Of a stretch of 64,000 nucleotides of DNA, positions 1 to 11,658 are shown one piece after another; position 1 is the stretch's first letter, and each line of letters begins with the position of its first letter. Origin of the DNA: Ligula intestinalis (lineage: Eukaryota; Platyhelminthes; Cestoda; Diphyllobothriidea; Diphyllobothriidae); the NCBI GenBank assembly GCA_036362985.1, contig JAYGXS010000004.1:63694141-63758140 (forward strand). Reading direction: 5' to 3'. The translations under genes and the position numbers were made by a program. The notes beneath the pieces are model-generated. The model did not search any database and was not told the DNA's origin. It saw nothing but the letters and a program-made list of their open reading frames with translations.

Positions 1-17
1 GGTAGCTTAATCTAAAC

Positions 18-778
18 TCATTTCCGTAAAGATAGCATGCCCGCTTTTTGCGAGCTTCTTTTTGACCACTAATAAAAGGCACATACCGTAAAAAATGGCT
101 ACATAAGTGGTATGCATTTTGATCATTGACTTGGACTACCTTTATAAATTCAAATATATTTTATGGGAAACATGCACGAAAATGTTCTTTTTTGCACACG
201 ATTGTTTAAAAATTACGCCTTCTTTAAATTTTATAATTTAATAAATGGTATATTCAAATTTATGGAAAAAGTTTCTAAATTTTCGAATATTTTGAAACCA
301 TCCAACTGAATTCAAGGTTTACAGACTGCATGCTGTGTTTATCATGTTTAAGGAAAAGTAAGTTTTTTCCTACGGTTTGTGAAAGAAGTCACATAGTTCT
401 CATTAAATTTTGCAATAGATGTGGATCATATTGTATACATTATAAGCAGTATTAATAAATTGGCGGCTTTGAGGTTTTATGAATGATTGCCTCACAATCA
501 CAAGAAATGTCATGATAAGAAATTTTTTCTGAAACAGAAGGATACTGTTTCCTAAATTATAAAACTTAAGGAAGGCGTAATTTGCTATCAAACGTAAACT
601 GAAAAAAATATTTTCGTGTGTGCTTCCCATAAAATGTATTGGAATGTCGAATGACAATCAAAATCAATGATAAAATTTAAACTTCTTTTGTAGCCATTTT
701 CTACACTACATACTTTTTTTATTTGTCGGAAGGAAGCTTGGTAAAGGGCCAGCATCCTCCCCTGACTGAAATGACTTT
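18..778. mobile_element. Foldback / long-TIR non-autonomous element, copy 1
   Basis: The left ~230 bp and the right ~230 bp are inverted copies of each other. The stretch around 95-215 (ATGGCTAC, then the ATTTTATGGGAA/CACGAAAAT words, then AATTACGCC) returns reverse-complemented around 560-705. The outer words (AGCTTC.TT..GAC and AGGATGC) also pair, near 45-70 and 725-755. The central ~250 bp is not inverted. There is no coding capacity; short open frames here are incidental. A second copy with the same architecture lies at 37815-38580. The layout fits a MITE or foldback element with long terminal inverted repeats. No transposase is visible and I did not identify a superfamily. The exact ends are uncertain by about 20 bp because the arms have diverged. 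Confidence 0.7.
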
Positions 779-2199
779 AGAATAGGCTACACGATAATCA
801 GTCTGACAGCCTGAGTGAATGATGATAAGCGAGTGAATATCCATCTTTCGCAAATATCGGAATTTTGCGCGAATTCGGAGACGTGCTGTAGTATCCGTGG
901 ACACGTAACTTAGACACAAAACGTTAAAATCAGCAAAAATTCGAAGCATATTTTATAGAAAATTTGGCCACCTTGCAGTATATGTAGGACGCGCAAAAAC
1001 GTAACCAAAGTTGGAAAATCAGCAGACAGCGATTTTATTTGGCCCATAAAAAGATAGTAAAATGTGCCGACAAAATTCAAGAATGAACAAACTTTTTACA
1101 ATTTTGTTTTTTGGTTTGGAAAGAGTTGGAGGACTGAAAATTCAACATCGAAATTTATCAGTTATCAGAGAAAATTTATTAATAAATATGGAACATATTT
1201 ATCACAGACCCACCGTGTGGATACATATTTTCTGCAGACAGTATGCTCCGCATTTGCACGTGGCCACAAATAAAAGAAAAACCGTAATCTGCTAAAAAGG
1301 AAGGTAAGAGAACTGCCTACCCAGTTAAACGCTCCAGGAAACCGTCCTTTTCGAAATAAATAATGAAAACTGAAGACTAAAATGTAGTTACTGATATCGC
1401 AAGAATACCCTAAATTACAGCGAACCTGGCCAGCACCATGAAGCACATAGCAATTTTACCGATACATTCTCTTTTTATACAGAAAATAACAAGACTGCTT
1501 TTGCATCTGCAATTGAGAGAATAATTTCTTCGTCAGTGATAACGCATTCCCCATACATGACCTTACGAACACCCTTATTCCTCTAAAACAAAGTAAACCT
1601 CCCGTCGTTTAAATCAACCACCTTCTGGTTCAATAAAAATGCGTAAAAATATCAGATTTTCTTTACATCATTTTGAAGCACGCACTCAAGCCTCTGAATG
1701 TCACCCATCTGCCTTACTACATACTGCAATAACTGCTAGAGAATATCCAGTCTGAGGAGCATCTTAAACGTTTCACAATGACATTGTTCCCAGTCCATAT
1801 TACTTTCTTTGAATGGAAAGTCCTTATGGACTTCTGTCAGTTAAGGCTGATTGTTTGACTCGAATATTCGGACTTAGCCATTCAGACTTCTTCTAGAGAT
1901 ATTGATATTCTTGAGCGCTCTATTTAACATTGAGAAATTCACATGTATAAGCGTTTACCTAAGAGTCATTCGGCATTCCATCGAAGCACAAAGCAGTGCA
2001 TTTTGGCTGACAGTTAAGCTTATCTTTGTAAATTTACGCATATCGCATGAAATATACTATCTACTAAAGTAAACGATTTCCGGAGAACAAGATTACAGTA
2101 GGTGATGAAGATCATGCAATGCTAATTATTAAATTTGCTGGACACTTAAGCATAAATTTGAAAATACTATTGTGATTCATTCAGTTTATTGAATTCTGC
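779..2199. other. Non-coding AT-rich stretch
   Basis: No recognisable gene, RNA or repeat. The open frames are short, overlap on both strands and have no family resemblance. Confidence 0.5.
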
Positions 2200-3770
2200 A
2201 AAAGCCTTTTACTCAGTGAAATCGGCAGTTTATTATGTTTATTAAGAGAAATAACCATTAGTTTAGGGGAAATTGGAAGTTGTCTCATATGGAAGGAATT
2301 TACTATGCTATAATGAAAAAGAGAACAAAACTGCAAGTTAATGCTGATAATACGAAGAATGAACTCCAAAATAAGCAAAATAGGTATAGAAGATATAACT
2401 TCCAGAACAGAAAAAGTTAAGACAAAATTATTCAGATTTAAGTGAAGCCAAGTTAATTGAGCCAAATTTTTTGCAGAAACATTGAACAGTTGTTTTTAAA
2501 AAATTATATTCAGTTATTAGGTTAATTCTTTTTGCACAAAATGAAATAAAAGCAAGGTGTTTGTTTGAATGCAGCAATGAACCTCAAACGTCCTTTAATA
2601 AAAACCAAATGACTGACATTTTCTCGTGTATTTAAGACAAATAAGTGCTTATTGAATTTAAGTCATGAAGAAAAATAGGTTTTTGTATGCTTTGCGTTCC
2701 CTTTAACTTTATTTATAAACGTAAGAGACGAAAGAATAATAAGTATTCCGTAAAATGGCATTGCATATGGCAAGTTTTTTTTAATTCGCCAGCATAAATC
2801 TGAAAGTCAAATTAATCTACTCATGCGGAATGTAATACATTATAAAGAGAAAAGAAAGTTTTTTTTATCTCCAGTCTACTTGAAACCTTCGTCTTCAGAA
2901 AACAAAGAAATTCTCAAAATTCTCAACTTTCATTCTGACATCACGTTGAAAAAATTTAATATACGCAGAAGTTCATCAGCCAAAGATCTAATCAAAGCAA
3001 TTTCTAAGAGGTAGCCTTTTGCGAAACGTCTTATAATAATCTAATGAATAGTAGTTTCAGAGTTCCACTGCTGATATGATTCACTCTCGGCAATGTGGTT
3101 TGCTGTTTCGCAGCATTTCTACAAATGAGCAACATGGTCATAATTCTAAGAACAAATATCCAAAAACACTTTCTTTCGGTAAATACTCTTTATGTTTGCC
3201 TAATTTTAAAGGCTGTTGTGTAAATGTCAACCAGCAGCACAATTTATGAATTGACCAATGAACACAGAGTAAAGAAGAAAAATAATGACACACTTTTCTC
3301 GGTGACATTCACTAAAACCTTAACCGGTAAAAACAAAGTTTAAAGAATACTTTGACTAACCAAAAATTCTTTTATTGTAAAGAAGGTGGTTGCTTCAAGT
3401 TCTCAACGTTACACAATATCTAAATTTATTGTTCTAATTTAGAGCTTTTTTTACGTCTCGAAAACCACGGAATTATCGAGAAAATTTTACATTCCTTTAC
3501 GAACACTTAGTGATTGCTATAGTTCTTTTAAAAACTTAATATGCTTAATGCTGTTCATGATTTTTTCTATGTTTTCTTAAAAACATTCACACTGTTATTT
3601 GAGTAATCATCAAACTTATACAAATTTAGAAAAATGACATGGTCTATGTTAACCACTGTACTTGAAATATCATAAAACGCCAAAAGTCATCCGAGGAAGC
3701 TTAATATGAATAACAACGTCAAAAATTCACAAGAAGGTAAAAGTATCACAGGGCATGGTTCTACCAAATA
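2200..3770 (+). repeat. Diverged dispersed repeat, copy A
   Basis: Collinear similarity in the same orientation to 54560-56010. Shared ordered landmarks include TTTTGCACAAAATG (2528 region), CTTATTGAA..TAAGTCATG (2650), AGAATAATAAGT (2735), a stretch with ATATACGCAGAA..TCAGC (2960), CTTTATGTTT (3190) and AAGTACTTAATACGCTT-like text (3535). Similarity continues to CCGAGGAAGC and GCATGGTT near 3700-3760. The copies carry many small indels, so this is an old family. No conserved reading frame spans either copy, and I recognise no named element. Confidence 0.55.
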
Positions 3771-5796
3771 AGCTGATTTCCCTAATCAGGATTAAAAGTA
3801 GACGAAAAAGCAATTCAATGGTTACTAGTCAGCGCTTCCGAATAAATGATTGGTAATCAAAAACTGTTCGTGTCATATTTGAGCAAATATATTTATGCAT
3901 GCTATGTTGAAAACAAGTCGGTTACTGTTGGACTCAACAACGCAGAGAATCAATTGGAAAAGTCATTTCAGAGGAGCACAATCAACCAAGAGGAAAATTC
4001 CCGTGAGAGGACGGAGAACGAGATGAAATTTTCAAATTTCAAACGCTTTTACGCTTCTTGCACAAATTGCCCTATCTATAGAGTTTCTAGACAAAGCCCC
4101 CTTTTGCACTCCAAATAAGTGATACCTCCAAAAGTTAATTAAAGCCTTAAATTACAAACAAGAATCGCTGCCATCTCGAGTCGAGCAGCCAAACGCGGCC
4201 TCTGTATTCCTAATTGGAAATAAAAATAATTTTAATGACCAAGCAATTTGCCAGTTGTGGAGCTTCCTTGAATCCATTGGGAGCAGAGTTTTTTACAGAT
4301 CGTTGAATCGTGTAATTAGAGTGACCACACAATGCTTCCATTTAAGCCAAAATTGGGAAAAAATGCAAAACTTTTAAACTGCCTCTCTCAGTGAGGGAAA
4401 TTGCGGTATTTTGCATAAACCAGTATCCACCAGATAGGTTCAAGTTTGCTGAATTCAAATGGAAAGAAGCATTACTTGTCTGTGATATTTTTTGGTGTGC
4501 AGGACTTCTGAAATGAGATGTAGTAGGCTCAACGGAAACCCCCATCAAACAGGAATAGGCTCCAGCTCCTGCCTCTGATGGCACCAAAATGAACCCACTA
4601 GGTACTACTGCCTCGTTCCACATTGTGCCACTTCTGAACCAGAACACTGTGGGGAGTATGGACCTTACGTTTGGCTTACCTGACCCAGAAAACGGTACGA
4701 GAACGGTATATGTGTGCCAACCTCCTCCCTGATGGAGAAGGAGAAGTTTTCTGCAAAATTTATGGCTCACTAAGGCACTGAACCCCGTTTCCGGAGGCCC
4801 CAACGGTAGGCATATTTCAGCCACAAGTAGGACTATAAACATTCCCTCGAAGTTGTTGAATTCCAGCGAGCAGCTATGGTAAGTCCGTCAGTGATGCAAA
4901 ATTAAGCGACCACGTGGGAGGAGGTGGGAGGATGAGCAGCTTCCAGTCTTGCATCATCCATAAACACTACTATTCACAAAGTTTGCTCTGCTACCAATAT
5001 TATAATTTACTTCGCTTTGTTGATTAATTGAGGCCTTATTTGATAGCAAAGGATGTCTGCGCATGTAGCACACAAGGGATCAGCCCCAAAATGACATACT
5101 TTCCTAATTAGAGTGGGGATAAAAAACAAAGAGAGCTGGAGAAAGGATCAAAGCAAGTCATTATGCTCATAGAACCTGAATAAAAAAGGGTTGGACATGT
5201 TGCTGTAGGGCCTCAGGGTAGACGTATACAAGGAGAAGTGAAAGATTTTTGCCCAGATTCCGTTTTGCAAAATTCTTAGCAAAACGCTATTAGCAAAAGA
5301 GCTAATGCAAAAAGCAAAAACAATTCTCTCGCGACCGGGCCCTGCGGATTTCGCACCAGATATGGCTGAATTCAGAAAGCCCCTTTTGTCTTCTAAGTAC
5401 TTCTTTAGTCAATGTCCGTGTAAGTACTTAAGATCAAAAAAAGCTCGTATCGCGGTTAATTCAGGTTCTGTCTTATTGTTTGGATTACGATGCCCCCTTT
5501 TGAAAAAAAAGATCCATCAAATACAGTTTTGTGATTTTGCCTGTTCACCTAATATTGGCACACCCGAAATGAAAGCATTGTAAAACACCATCCTTAGACC
5601 AATGTTTGTCAGTTCAAAGTCCCAAATCGTTTGGAACCTTCCAACGCAACATAGTCCTTCTAGGCCACGAGGCAGTCATAAATAGGCAGCCCAAAGTAAC
5701 GGTCGCCAGCTTATAAAAGCAAATAAAATTATGACAACTATTTTTTATATTTCTAAGTTATCACATATAGGGAGAATGGTGGTGTCGCTACAGAAG
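3771..5796. other. Non-coding stretch with a few unassigned open frames
   Basis: Contains an open frame at 3846-4118 (+), with a Lys/Asn/Glu-rich product and no recognised motif, and the longer minus-strand frame at 4342-4842 listed separately. Nothing else is recognised. Confidence 0.4.
4342..4842 (-). other. Unassigned 166-codon open frame
   Basis: An ATG-to-stop frame of 166 codons, unusually long for this AT-rich sequence and lying in a locally more GC-rich patch. The product is rich in Ser, Gly, Pro and Leu. The first residues are hydrophobic (MFIVLLVAEICLPLG), so a signal-peptide-like start is possible. I recognise no domain, catalytic motif or element family. It may be a chance open frame, a fragment of a degenerate repeat, or an exon of an unrecognised gene. 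There is no supporting splice-site or paralogue evidence in the window. Confidence 0.2.
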
Positions 5797-6095
5797 CCTG
5801 CGCCATTTTCTCCATTAAAATCAAGCTACAAAAGCACGATTTAGATGGCAAAATAGCGAATGGCGGAGGATTTTTTTCGCCCTTCCTAGCATGCTTAAGG
5901 GTATTGTTAGGAAGGGTGTAATTTCGAATTTTGCCGCCGAGCCAGTCATATGTGCTCCATCCAAAGAGCACGCGGCTGATCGACTAGGATAGTGGACTTT
6001 TTTCCATTAAAATCAAAAGCATGACATAGATGGCCGAATTACCAGATTGCCAAAATTTCGTCACCCTTCACGGCTTGTTTAGTAGGTATTATCAG
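5797..6095 (+). repeat. Diverged tandem pair, ~190-bp period
   Basis: About 100 bp starting at 5806 (TTTTCTCCATTAAAATCAA, then AGATGGC, CGCCCTTC, GCTTAAGGGTATT) recurs diverged from about 5998 (TTTTTTCCATTAAAATCAAA, then AGATGGCC, TCACCCTTC, GTAGGTATT). The two units are separated by about 90 bp. The likely origin is a local duplication or two units of a degenerate repeat family; no coding function is visible. Confidence 0.5.
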
Positions 6096-7870
6096 CAGTT
6101 TCACCTGTGCTGTGATATCGCCATCTAACTACACTTTGCTTGAGTCCCCAAGGAAGAACACAACAAGAAGTGCGCGAAAGTAGGAGTCTTTTTCCAAAAC
6201 CAGTATGGAGAACTTATAACAATTGATGCATATAAGATTGGACCAATCAAATAGTGTTCTTGGGGGGGGGGGACATTCTGACTGACTGTAGGGCTGGACA
6301 GAGCGATAGCGCAGAACACCAATCATGGATGGTGGCTTCATCGATCGCATTACTCATATGGCTTGTACTAATCGATAGTGCACCGTTGGATTAGAAATCA
6401 TGGCAGCGCAATAATTGGTCGTTAGGCCTGTCCCCTAACAAGTTCGACTCTGAAGACCCCATCCTCACGAAATGCAGCACATGTTCTTTGCCATAAACAA
6501 ACTGACGCACTGTTAGTCTCCCGCCTTGTGGTAATGTTGTGTCTGAGGGGTGGAGGGGGGGGGGAGGATGCCAACTGACAGGGTAATTCGGTTACTTCAG
6601 GAAGGGGAGTATGGCTGCAGTGGCCCCTCCTAAATACGGTTGGTATGCATTCCCACTCAGATGGCTTCGCACATCCATCTTTATGTGAAAACTGGTCTAG
6701 AAGTGTGTGTGTCATGTTTATCCTTTTCAGCTAATTTGGGCTTTCCCGTTTCTGCTCTTTCACCAAAAGGATTAGGAAGGGGAGAGAGAACGATGGATGC
6801 AGTGCAAGTCTGTCAACATTAACTAATTTGCATACAAGGCACCGTCACTGCGGTCACCCTGCTGTGAGTCACGCGAAGAGCATCCTTGACTGGAGACGGG
6901 TGAACAGTCGTGGTGTAAGGGAACAAGACCTGCTTTGTTTCGAGGGTTATTTGAGTGTCCATAAAAGACCGACTGAATCGTCGCAAACGGTTAAGCAGGG
7001 GAGTGGCCGTGTCGGTTGCTGGTTCTTAGCTTCTGGTGCTGGTTCCTCCGCTTTAGTCTGGTGAAGAAGGTGACCAAGCAGATATGGAATTAAGGTGCCA
7101 TGGGATTTTGGTTAACAGCGTGTATGCATTACTGACGGTTATCCTTAATTCATTCAGATGCTAATACTACAGTGAGCGAAAGCATCCGACTAAAAAGCGC
7201 AGGGAAAGAAATGAAATACTACAACAGAGACAAAGAATGTATTCAAAAAGGTTAATGACGGTGGATAGGCTGACTGTGTTTATACTACTGTAATCGCGAA
7301 AGTTCAAAGTAACTATTTAACTGTCTAAGTAGTAGGTGACAGTAAACGAAAGGTTTGTATACTGGGTTTGTGGCTAAACCATCGTGCATGACTTACGCTT
7401 CGTATTACCTTTTGCTTTTGGGTACTCCTGGAGGCCATTATTCACGTTTTATTAGCGTATCATCAAGCCTTTTTTCAATATTTTGTTGTTGATTATAGGA
7501 AACTAGGTTAAGGCACTATGCTGTCGCTCGACCATCATTTACCTCTTATTTGTCCACAAGTGATGAAAGTGCAATGTAGTCGTCCAATTGGACACATAGA
7601 TACGCGAAGGAGGCTGAAGTTGCTTTGGTATTTCGTCCACGATCCTGCTTCTTATATAGGTACAGTCTAAATGTCAACCAAATGTATCCCATTCCATTAT
7701 GAGATGAAGATCATAATTATTTAAGAATGCGCATTGAAGCCTGCAAAGGTTTCGGTTTATGTGGGTTAAAGTGTGGTTTTAAGTCCCAACATTTGGTGAA
7801 TCGAAACTGCGCTGGGTACGCCAGCTGGCCTACCATTGGGAAACTCAGTTAATGGACACTGCCAAATTGG
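6096..7870. other. GC-richer non-coding patch with G-runs
   Basis: Locally higher GC than the flanks. Contains an 11-G run at 6262-6272 and a 10-G run at about 6555-6564. Short open frames occur on both strands (for example 6422-6715 minus, 6828-7064 plus) but none shows a recognised domain. Probably an unidentified repeat remnant. Confidence 0.35.
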
Positions 7871-8509
7871 TGCCTAATTGATGTCGGCCGATATCTGATC
7901 ATAGTCGTCTCTGCGTAAGTGTTCAGTCTGGAGGTTCAGGCACAGAAGAAAAAGTGGTTCAAGTTCCGCTGTTATGGTGTTAAGTACGTTGTCGTCAGTG
8001 CATGGGTCTTGACAGACACTAACTCTATCAGTATTCGTTTCGACGTGCATAGGTTGCTTGTTATGAAGTTCGATAGTCAATGCTGAGTTCAGGCAGCTCT
8101 TAACGACAGGCATCAATCAGCAGTAGAGGATTATGACAGCGGAGTAATGGAATTGCATACCCGAATATTTTCACTCCATAATTGTGGAGGCTTCCGAGAA
8201 AGATCTGTTGTCCAGTCCTTATATCATTAGACCTCCGAGAAAACTCTGTAAGTATTTGGGAGCATGCTTTTCGAGAAGTCATTACTGTTACCTGAACGGA
8301 AGGCCCATCTTAGATCTTTCGATGTTTACATTAACTGGCGTTAGTTTTCCCCCAAAACTCAGTCTGTATGGACATAGGCATCAAAAAATAGCAACTTTAT
8401 CACGGTACTTCTGGTTCTTAGCAACAGTCCAATGCAGACTGGTTTTTCAGATAGGATACGTCAACTTTCCTCGCCATTATGAGCAACCTTAATTTACCGA
8501 TAAATTCAA
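7871..8509. other. Non-coding stretch
   Basis: Overlapping short open frames on both strands (7874-8116 minus, 8184-8492 plus) with no recognisable motif. Confidence 0.3.
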
Positions 8510-8640
8510 GTAATTCAGTTGACCTTATTGTGAAAAAATTCGCGGGGCCGGCAGGAGTCGAACCCGAACAGCAGGGTAGGCCTTTTACATAGCCAACGCT
8601 CTTTCACTTGTGCTGTGACGCCACATCTGCGCCGTGAATT
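8510..8640 (-). mobile_element. tRNA-headed SINE, copy 1
   Basis: On the minus strand a tRNA-like head contains a near-perfect B box, GGTTCGACTCC (8554-8564), and a degenerate A box (AGAGCGTTGGC, around 8595-8605). It is followed by a tail that reads TTTTTTCACAATAAGGTCAACTG-like text (8512-8540). The same head-to-tail order recurs at 8785-8895, which marks a SINE family rather than a working tRNA. The acceptor ends do not pair as a tRNA should. RNA polymerase III would be the expected transcriptase, by analogy with tRNA-derived SINEs. Confidence 0.6.
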
Positions 8641-8784
8641 CAATCACACCCAACTTATAGCTCTTATGAAATCCACCATTACGGAACAGCAAGCTGATTG
8701 CCCAAGCAGGATTTCCTAAGCAATCATCTAGAACCAACCAAAATGACTACCAGACTGACTTAATTATTAAGAGATTTCGGCAGA

Positions 8785-8895
8785 TTTGCCTAATTCAGTT
8801 GACCAAATTGTGAAAAAAACTCGTGGCGTCGACGGGAGTCGAACCTTTACAACAGGAAAGGCCTTTGCGCAGCCAATGCTCTACCGCTTCAAATA
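8785..8895 (-). mobile_element. tRNA-headed SINE, copy 2
   Basis: Minus-strand head with A-box-like TAGAGCATTGGCTGC (8870-8886 region) and B box GGTTCGACTCC (8835-8845). It is followed by the same tail as copy 1 (TTTTTTTCACAATTTGGTC, then AACTGAATTA). About 140 bp of unrelated-looking DNA separates the two copies. The 5' side differs from copy 1, so at least one copy is truncated or mutated. Confidence 0.6.
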
Positions 8896-9479
8896 ATTAT
8901 ACAGTAATCGTGTTGAGGGCGTCCTACGGTTCTTACAATTTCTTCCGAACAGCCTCTTCTGAACAGCCTTTTCCAGCAGATCTTGCTTTTAATCCAGAGT
9001 TCTATTCGTTCGGCTTTTTAGCATCATTTTGATTCAGACTAGGCTACACAATATATTCCTCACTAGCTGTATCCTCACACTGAGGCCATTTGAGGAGTTG
9101 AAGTGACTGTCCCATCTTTGAAATGTACAACTGTGGTCTGTCTGTCATTCGACGTCGCATATCACCTGTTCCACCGGGATGTCATGATAGTTTTGCCTCT
9201 CGACGGGCACTCAACCCTTGAAAGTGACAGAGGCTAGCGTCCTTGTGTGTCGTCTGTTGGGGGTAGTCCAAATCCCATGAACAAAATGGTAAATAATTAA
9301 TGTGCCGCGCTCAGCTACCTAGGGAATAGCATGAACTTTAGACAGTTCGTTAAGGCTTACGGTTTAACATTGCGAATTCTGGCTTTATTTCCGACATAAC
9401 CTCCTAGGATTACTAATTTTGTTCTCAAGGCATCCAAGGTATATTCTTTTGCCGGCGCAAACGCACACACAAATGCAGA
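8896..9479. other. Non-coding stretch
   Basis: No gene or repeat that I can recognise. Confidence 0.4.
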
Positions 9480-9610
9480 GCTAGCCGGTTGGTGGGTCGA
9501 AGGTCATCAAAATCTTTGCTCAAGTATATACCGGGGGTGAGTATGACCAGCTGATGACGGTTAATAAGTCAGAGATGGCTATTCTGGGCTCTCTTGGCTT
9601 TGTAGGTAAG
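9480..9610 (+). mobile_element. SINE fragment, GGGTATGAC-tail family
   Basis: A tRNA-like B-box relic (GGGTCGAAGGTC near 9496) leads into GGGTGAGTATGACCAGCTGATG, in pieces, around 9533-9556. Then follow ACGGTTAATAAGTCAGAGATGG-like text and GGCTCTCTTGGCTTTG. The same ordered tail occurs at 17925-17980 and 54370-54425 on this strand, and inverted at 31130-31160. That supports a dispersed SINE family distinct from the one at 8.5-8.9 kb. Confidence 0.55.
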
Positions 9611-11131
9611 GTATTCAAGCTTACAGTGCATCCAACCGTAAGAACATAAAAAGGATATGGGATGCACTTTTATACCTCTTAAATTTTCGGATGTTAAGCT
9701 GCACTGCTAGGCCTGTTAATTTAATAACTTTCATGCATATTGACGAGCATAGGCAGGAACGAAAATTCCTTTTAAACTAAATAATATCTAATAAAATTTT
9801 AAAACTGCAATTGCTGGTAGGTGGCAACCCCAAAAGGAAGTCAATGCTCTCCAGTCATAGAAGGTCACCAAAAAAAGCCACGTGGATCCCATACCACAAA
9901 CTTTATCGGATGTACAGTCTATGCAAAAACCCCCTGCTTAAAGCAAGCAGTTAGCCAGCAGTTAGCAATCGTCATTCATTCTGCATAGCTTAAAATCTCG
10001 AGTAAAACAGGACTAAAAATGGCTGACTAACGACGATTAAAAGGATGTGAAACGGTCACTCCAATATATTTAGTTTTTGCCCTAATACCTCTTGTTCAAA
10101 AAGGTTGGGAAAAGTCTCACTATGCAACAACATCTACTTGTCCATATAGTCTGCCATCCACATGTATTCTTTCACGTGTACACAGCTGCAATGTCAATAG
10201 GTCAGCAGTATAAATGTTTCATATATCTTATGCGAACTTGTTAATTGGGCACATAAAAAATTAAATATCTCTCTCTCAATGAACTTTCAAACATTTTTAT
10301 ACACTTTCATCATCTTCCAATTGGAATCTGTATCTGGTGCCTAAAGAAAACGCTAACGCCTCACTCCCTTTCTTAGTTTCAACATGAACTTATGGATGAA
10401 ATCTCATCTATTCCGATGTGAGATATATTATTCGCAGGGCACATTTATTTTGTAACCTACCTTGATATCTTTTTGCTGCTGCCATAACACGAAGTCAAGT
10501 AACGGTGACCATGCATTCAGTCCATTGAAACCTCTGGGATTGGTCTTGCTTTAATCACGTTAATCGAATCATTGCTGGGCAAATTAAGCTAATACGGCGC
10601 AGTTATTTTCCTATCCTCTGTCTTACCACGACCAAACAACAAACAGTCGTATTTTCCGCGTTTTTATTCTTCGATAATAGATTGAAAGGACGAAATTGAC
10701 ATCTGACTTCGCATCTTGACAGCCACATATGCTATCCAGTTTGCTACTTGCAATTTTCCTTACCAATGGGTTCTGATGTGTGAAGGACATTTTCACCAAA
10801 AGTTTAAGAAACGTCTGTTTATCGGGTCGCTCCCCCTAGTTGCTATCGTCTCGTTAGTAAACAATTCCATCTCAAAGATATGACCAACCAAAACGAATAT
10901 ATATATATAACTGTCAATTCGAGTCAAAACCTCTTGCATATACGTGCCAATATTAGGAAGCTTTGCACAAACTACTTTGCAATTTTTGTGTCTACAGTCA
11001 AATTTGCGTCTTTTTGAATCATTCGGTAACCATTAACTACGTTAACAGATATTCTTTTGCGTCTCTGTTGTAACAGTTTGCTGACGGCTTTTTGCACTCA
11101 AAACAAATGAAAAATAATACACTTTTGCGCT
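9611..11131. other. Non-coding AT-rich stretch
   Basis: No recognisable genes. A short TA microsatellite lies near 10900-10910. Confidence 0.45.
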
Positions 11132-11355
11132 CAATACTATCTTCAAAACATACTGTTAATATTTTCAATGGCATTCCAAGTAAAAAAATAATGTAACCAT
11201 CGTTTGGACAACTAATTCAACTTTGGTTTGACTCGAACGAACACAATACTATCTTAAAAACATACTGTTAATATTTCCAATGGCATTCCAAGTAACAAAA
11301 TAATGTAACCATCGTTTGGACAACTAATTCAACTTTGGTTTGGCTCGAACGAACA
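11132..11355 (+). repeat. Tandem duplication, 112-bp unit x2
   Basis: 11132-11243 and 11244-11355 are almost identical. Both run from CAATACTATCTT through GGCATTCCAAGTAA and CATCGTTTGGACAACT to CGAACGAACA, with only a handful of substitutions. Such low divergence contrasts with the older repeats in the window and implies a recent local duplication. Confidence 0.9.
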
Positions 11356-11379
11356 CAATAAATCCACTAAATAAGTAAT

Positions 11380-11658
11380 ATCACTTACACTCCCAAAAAT
11401 ATCGTAACTCTTGCAGCGGCTAATGCTGCTATGCATATTTCGGAAAATATAGTACATTTCGATCGGCGCGATCGGCTAGATGCAGCATTAGCTTTATTTA
11501 AACACAAACATTTGGATATAGTGAGGAGTGAGGAAATATTCGATGATAACGGTATTTTCCGGACCATTGGCCTTAGAGTATTTTCATCTCGTAATAACCG
11601 ACGGCCTGTCCTAGTCAAGCTGAATAGAATTAAGTCTAGTTTAGGAGCGGTCATTTAG
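11380..11658 (+). pseudogene. Open frame, possibly LINE ORF1 fragment or exon
   Basis: The reading frame is open from about 11380 to a stop at 11656-11658; the first ATG is at 11431. The product has an acidic/basic alternating character (for example HFDRRDRLDAALALF) followed by a segment ending RRPVLVKLNRIKSSL. That ending resembles the N-R-P-R-P-V-L-V-x-L stretch seen in the first ORF of flatworm non-LTR retrotransposons. A TTGCAG at 11411-11416 could serve as a 3' splice acceptor, so an exon of a host gene is an alternative. It starts right after the tandem duplication. Assignment is tentative. Confidence 0.3.

Noticed and set aside
403..657. 84-codon minus-strand open frame
   Set aside because: Lies inside the foldback element and reflects the inverted arm; not conserved in copy 2.
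8541..8625. Functional tRNA gene
   Set aside because: The B box is good, but the acceptor ends do not pair and the same head plus tail recurs 280 bp away, so it is a SINE.
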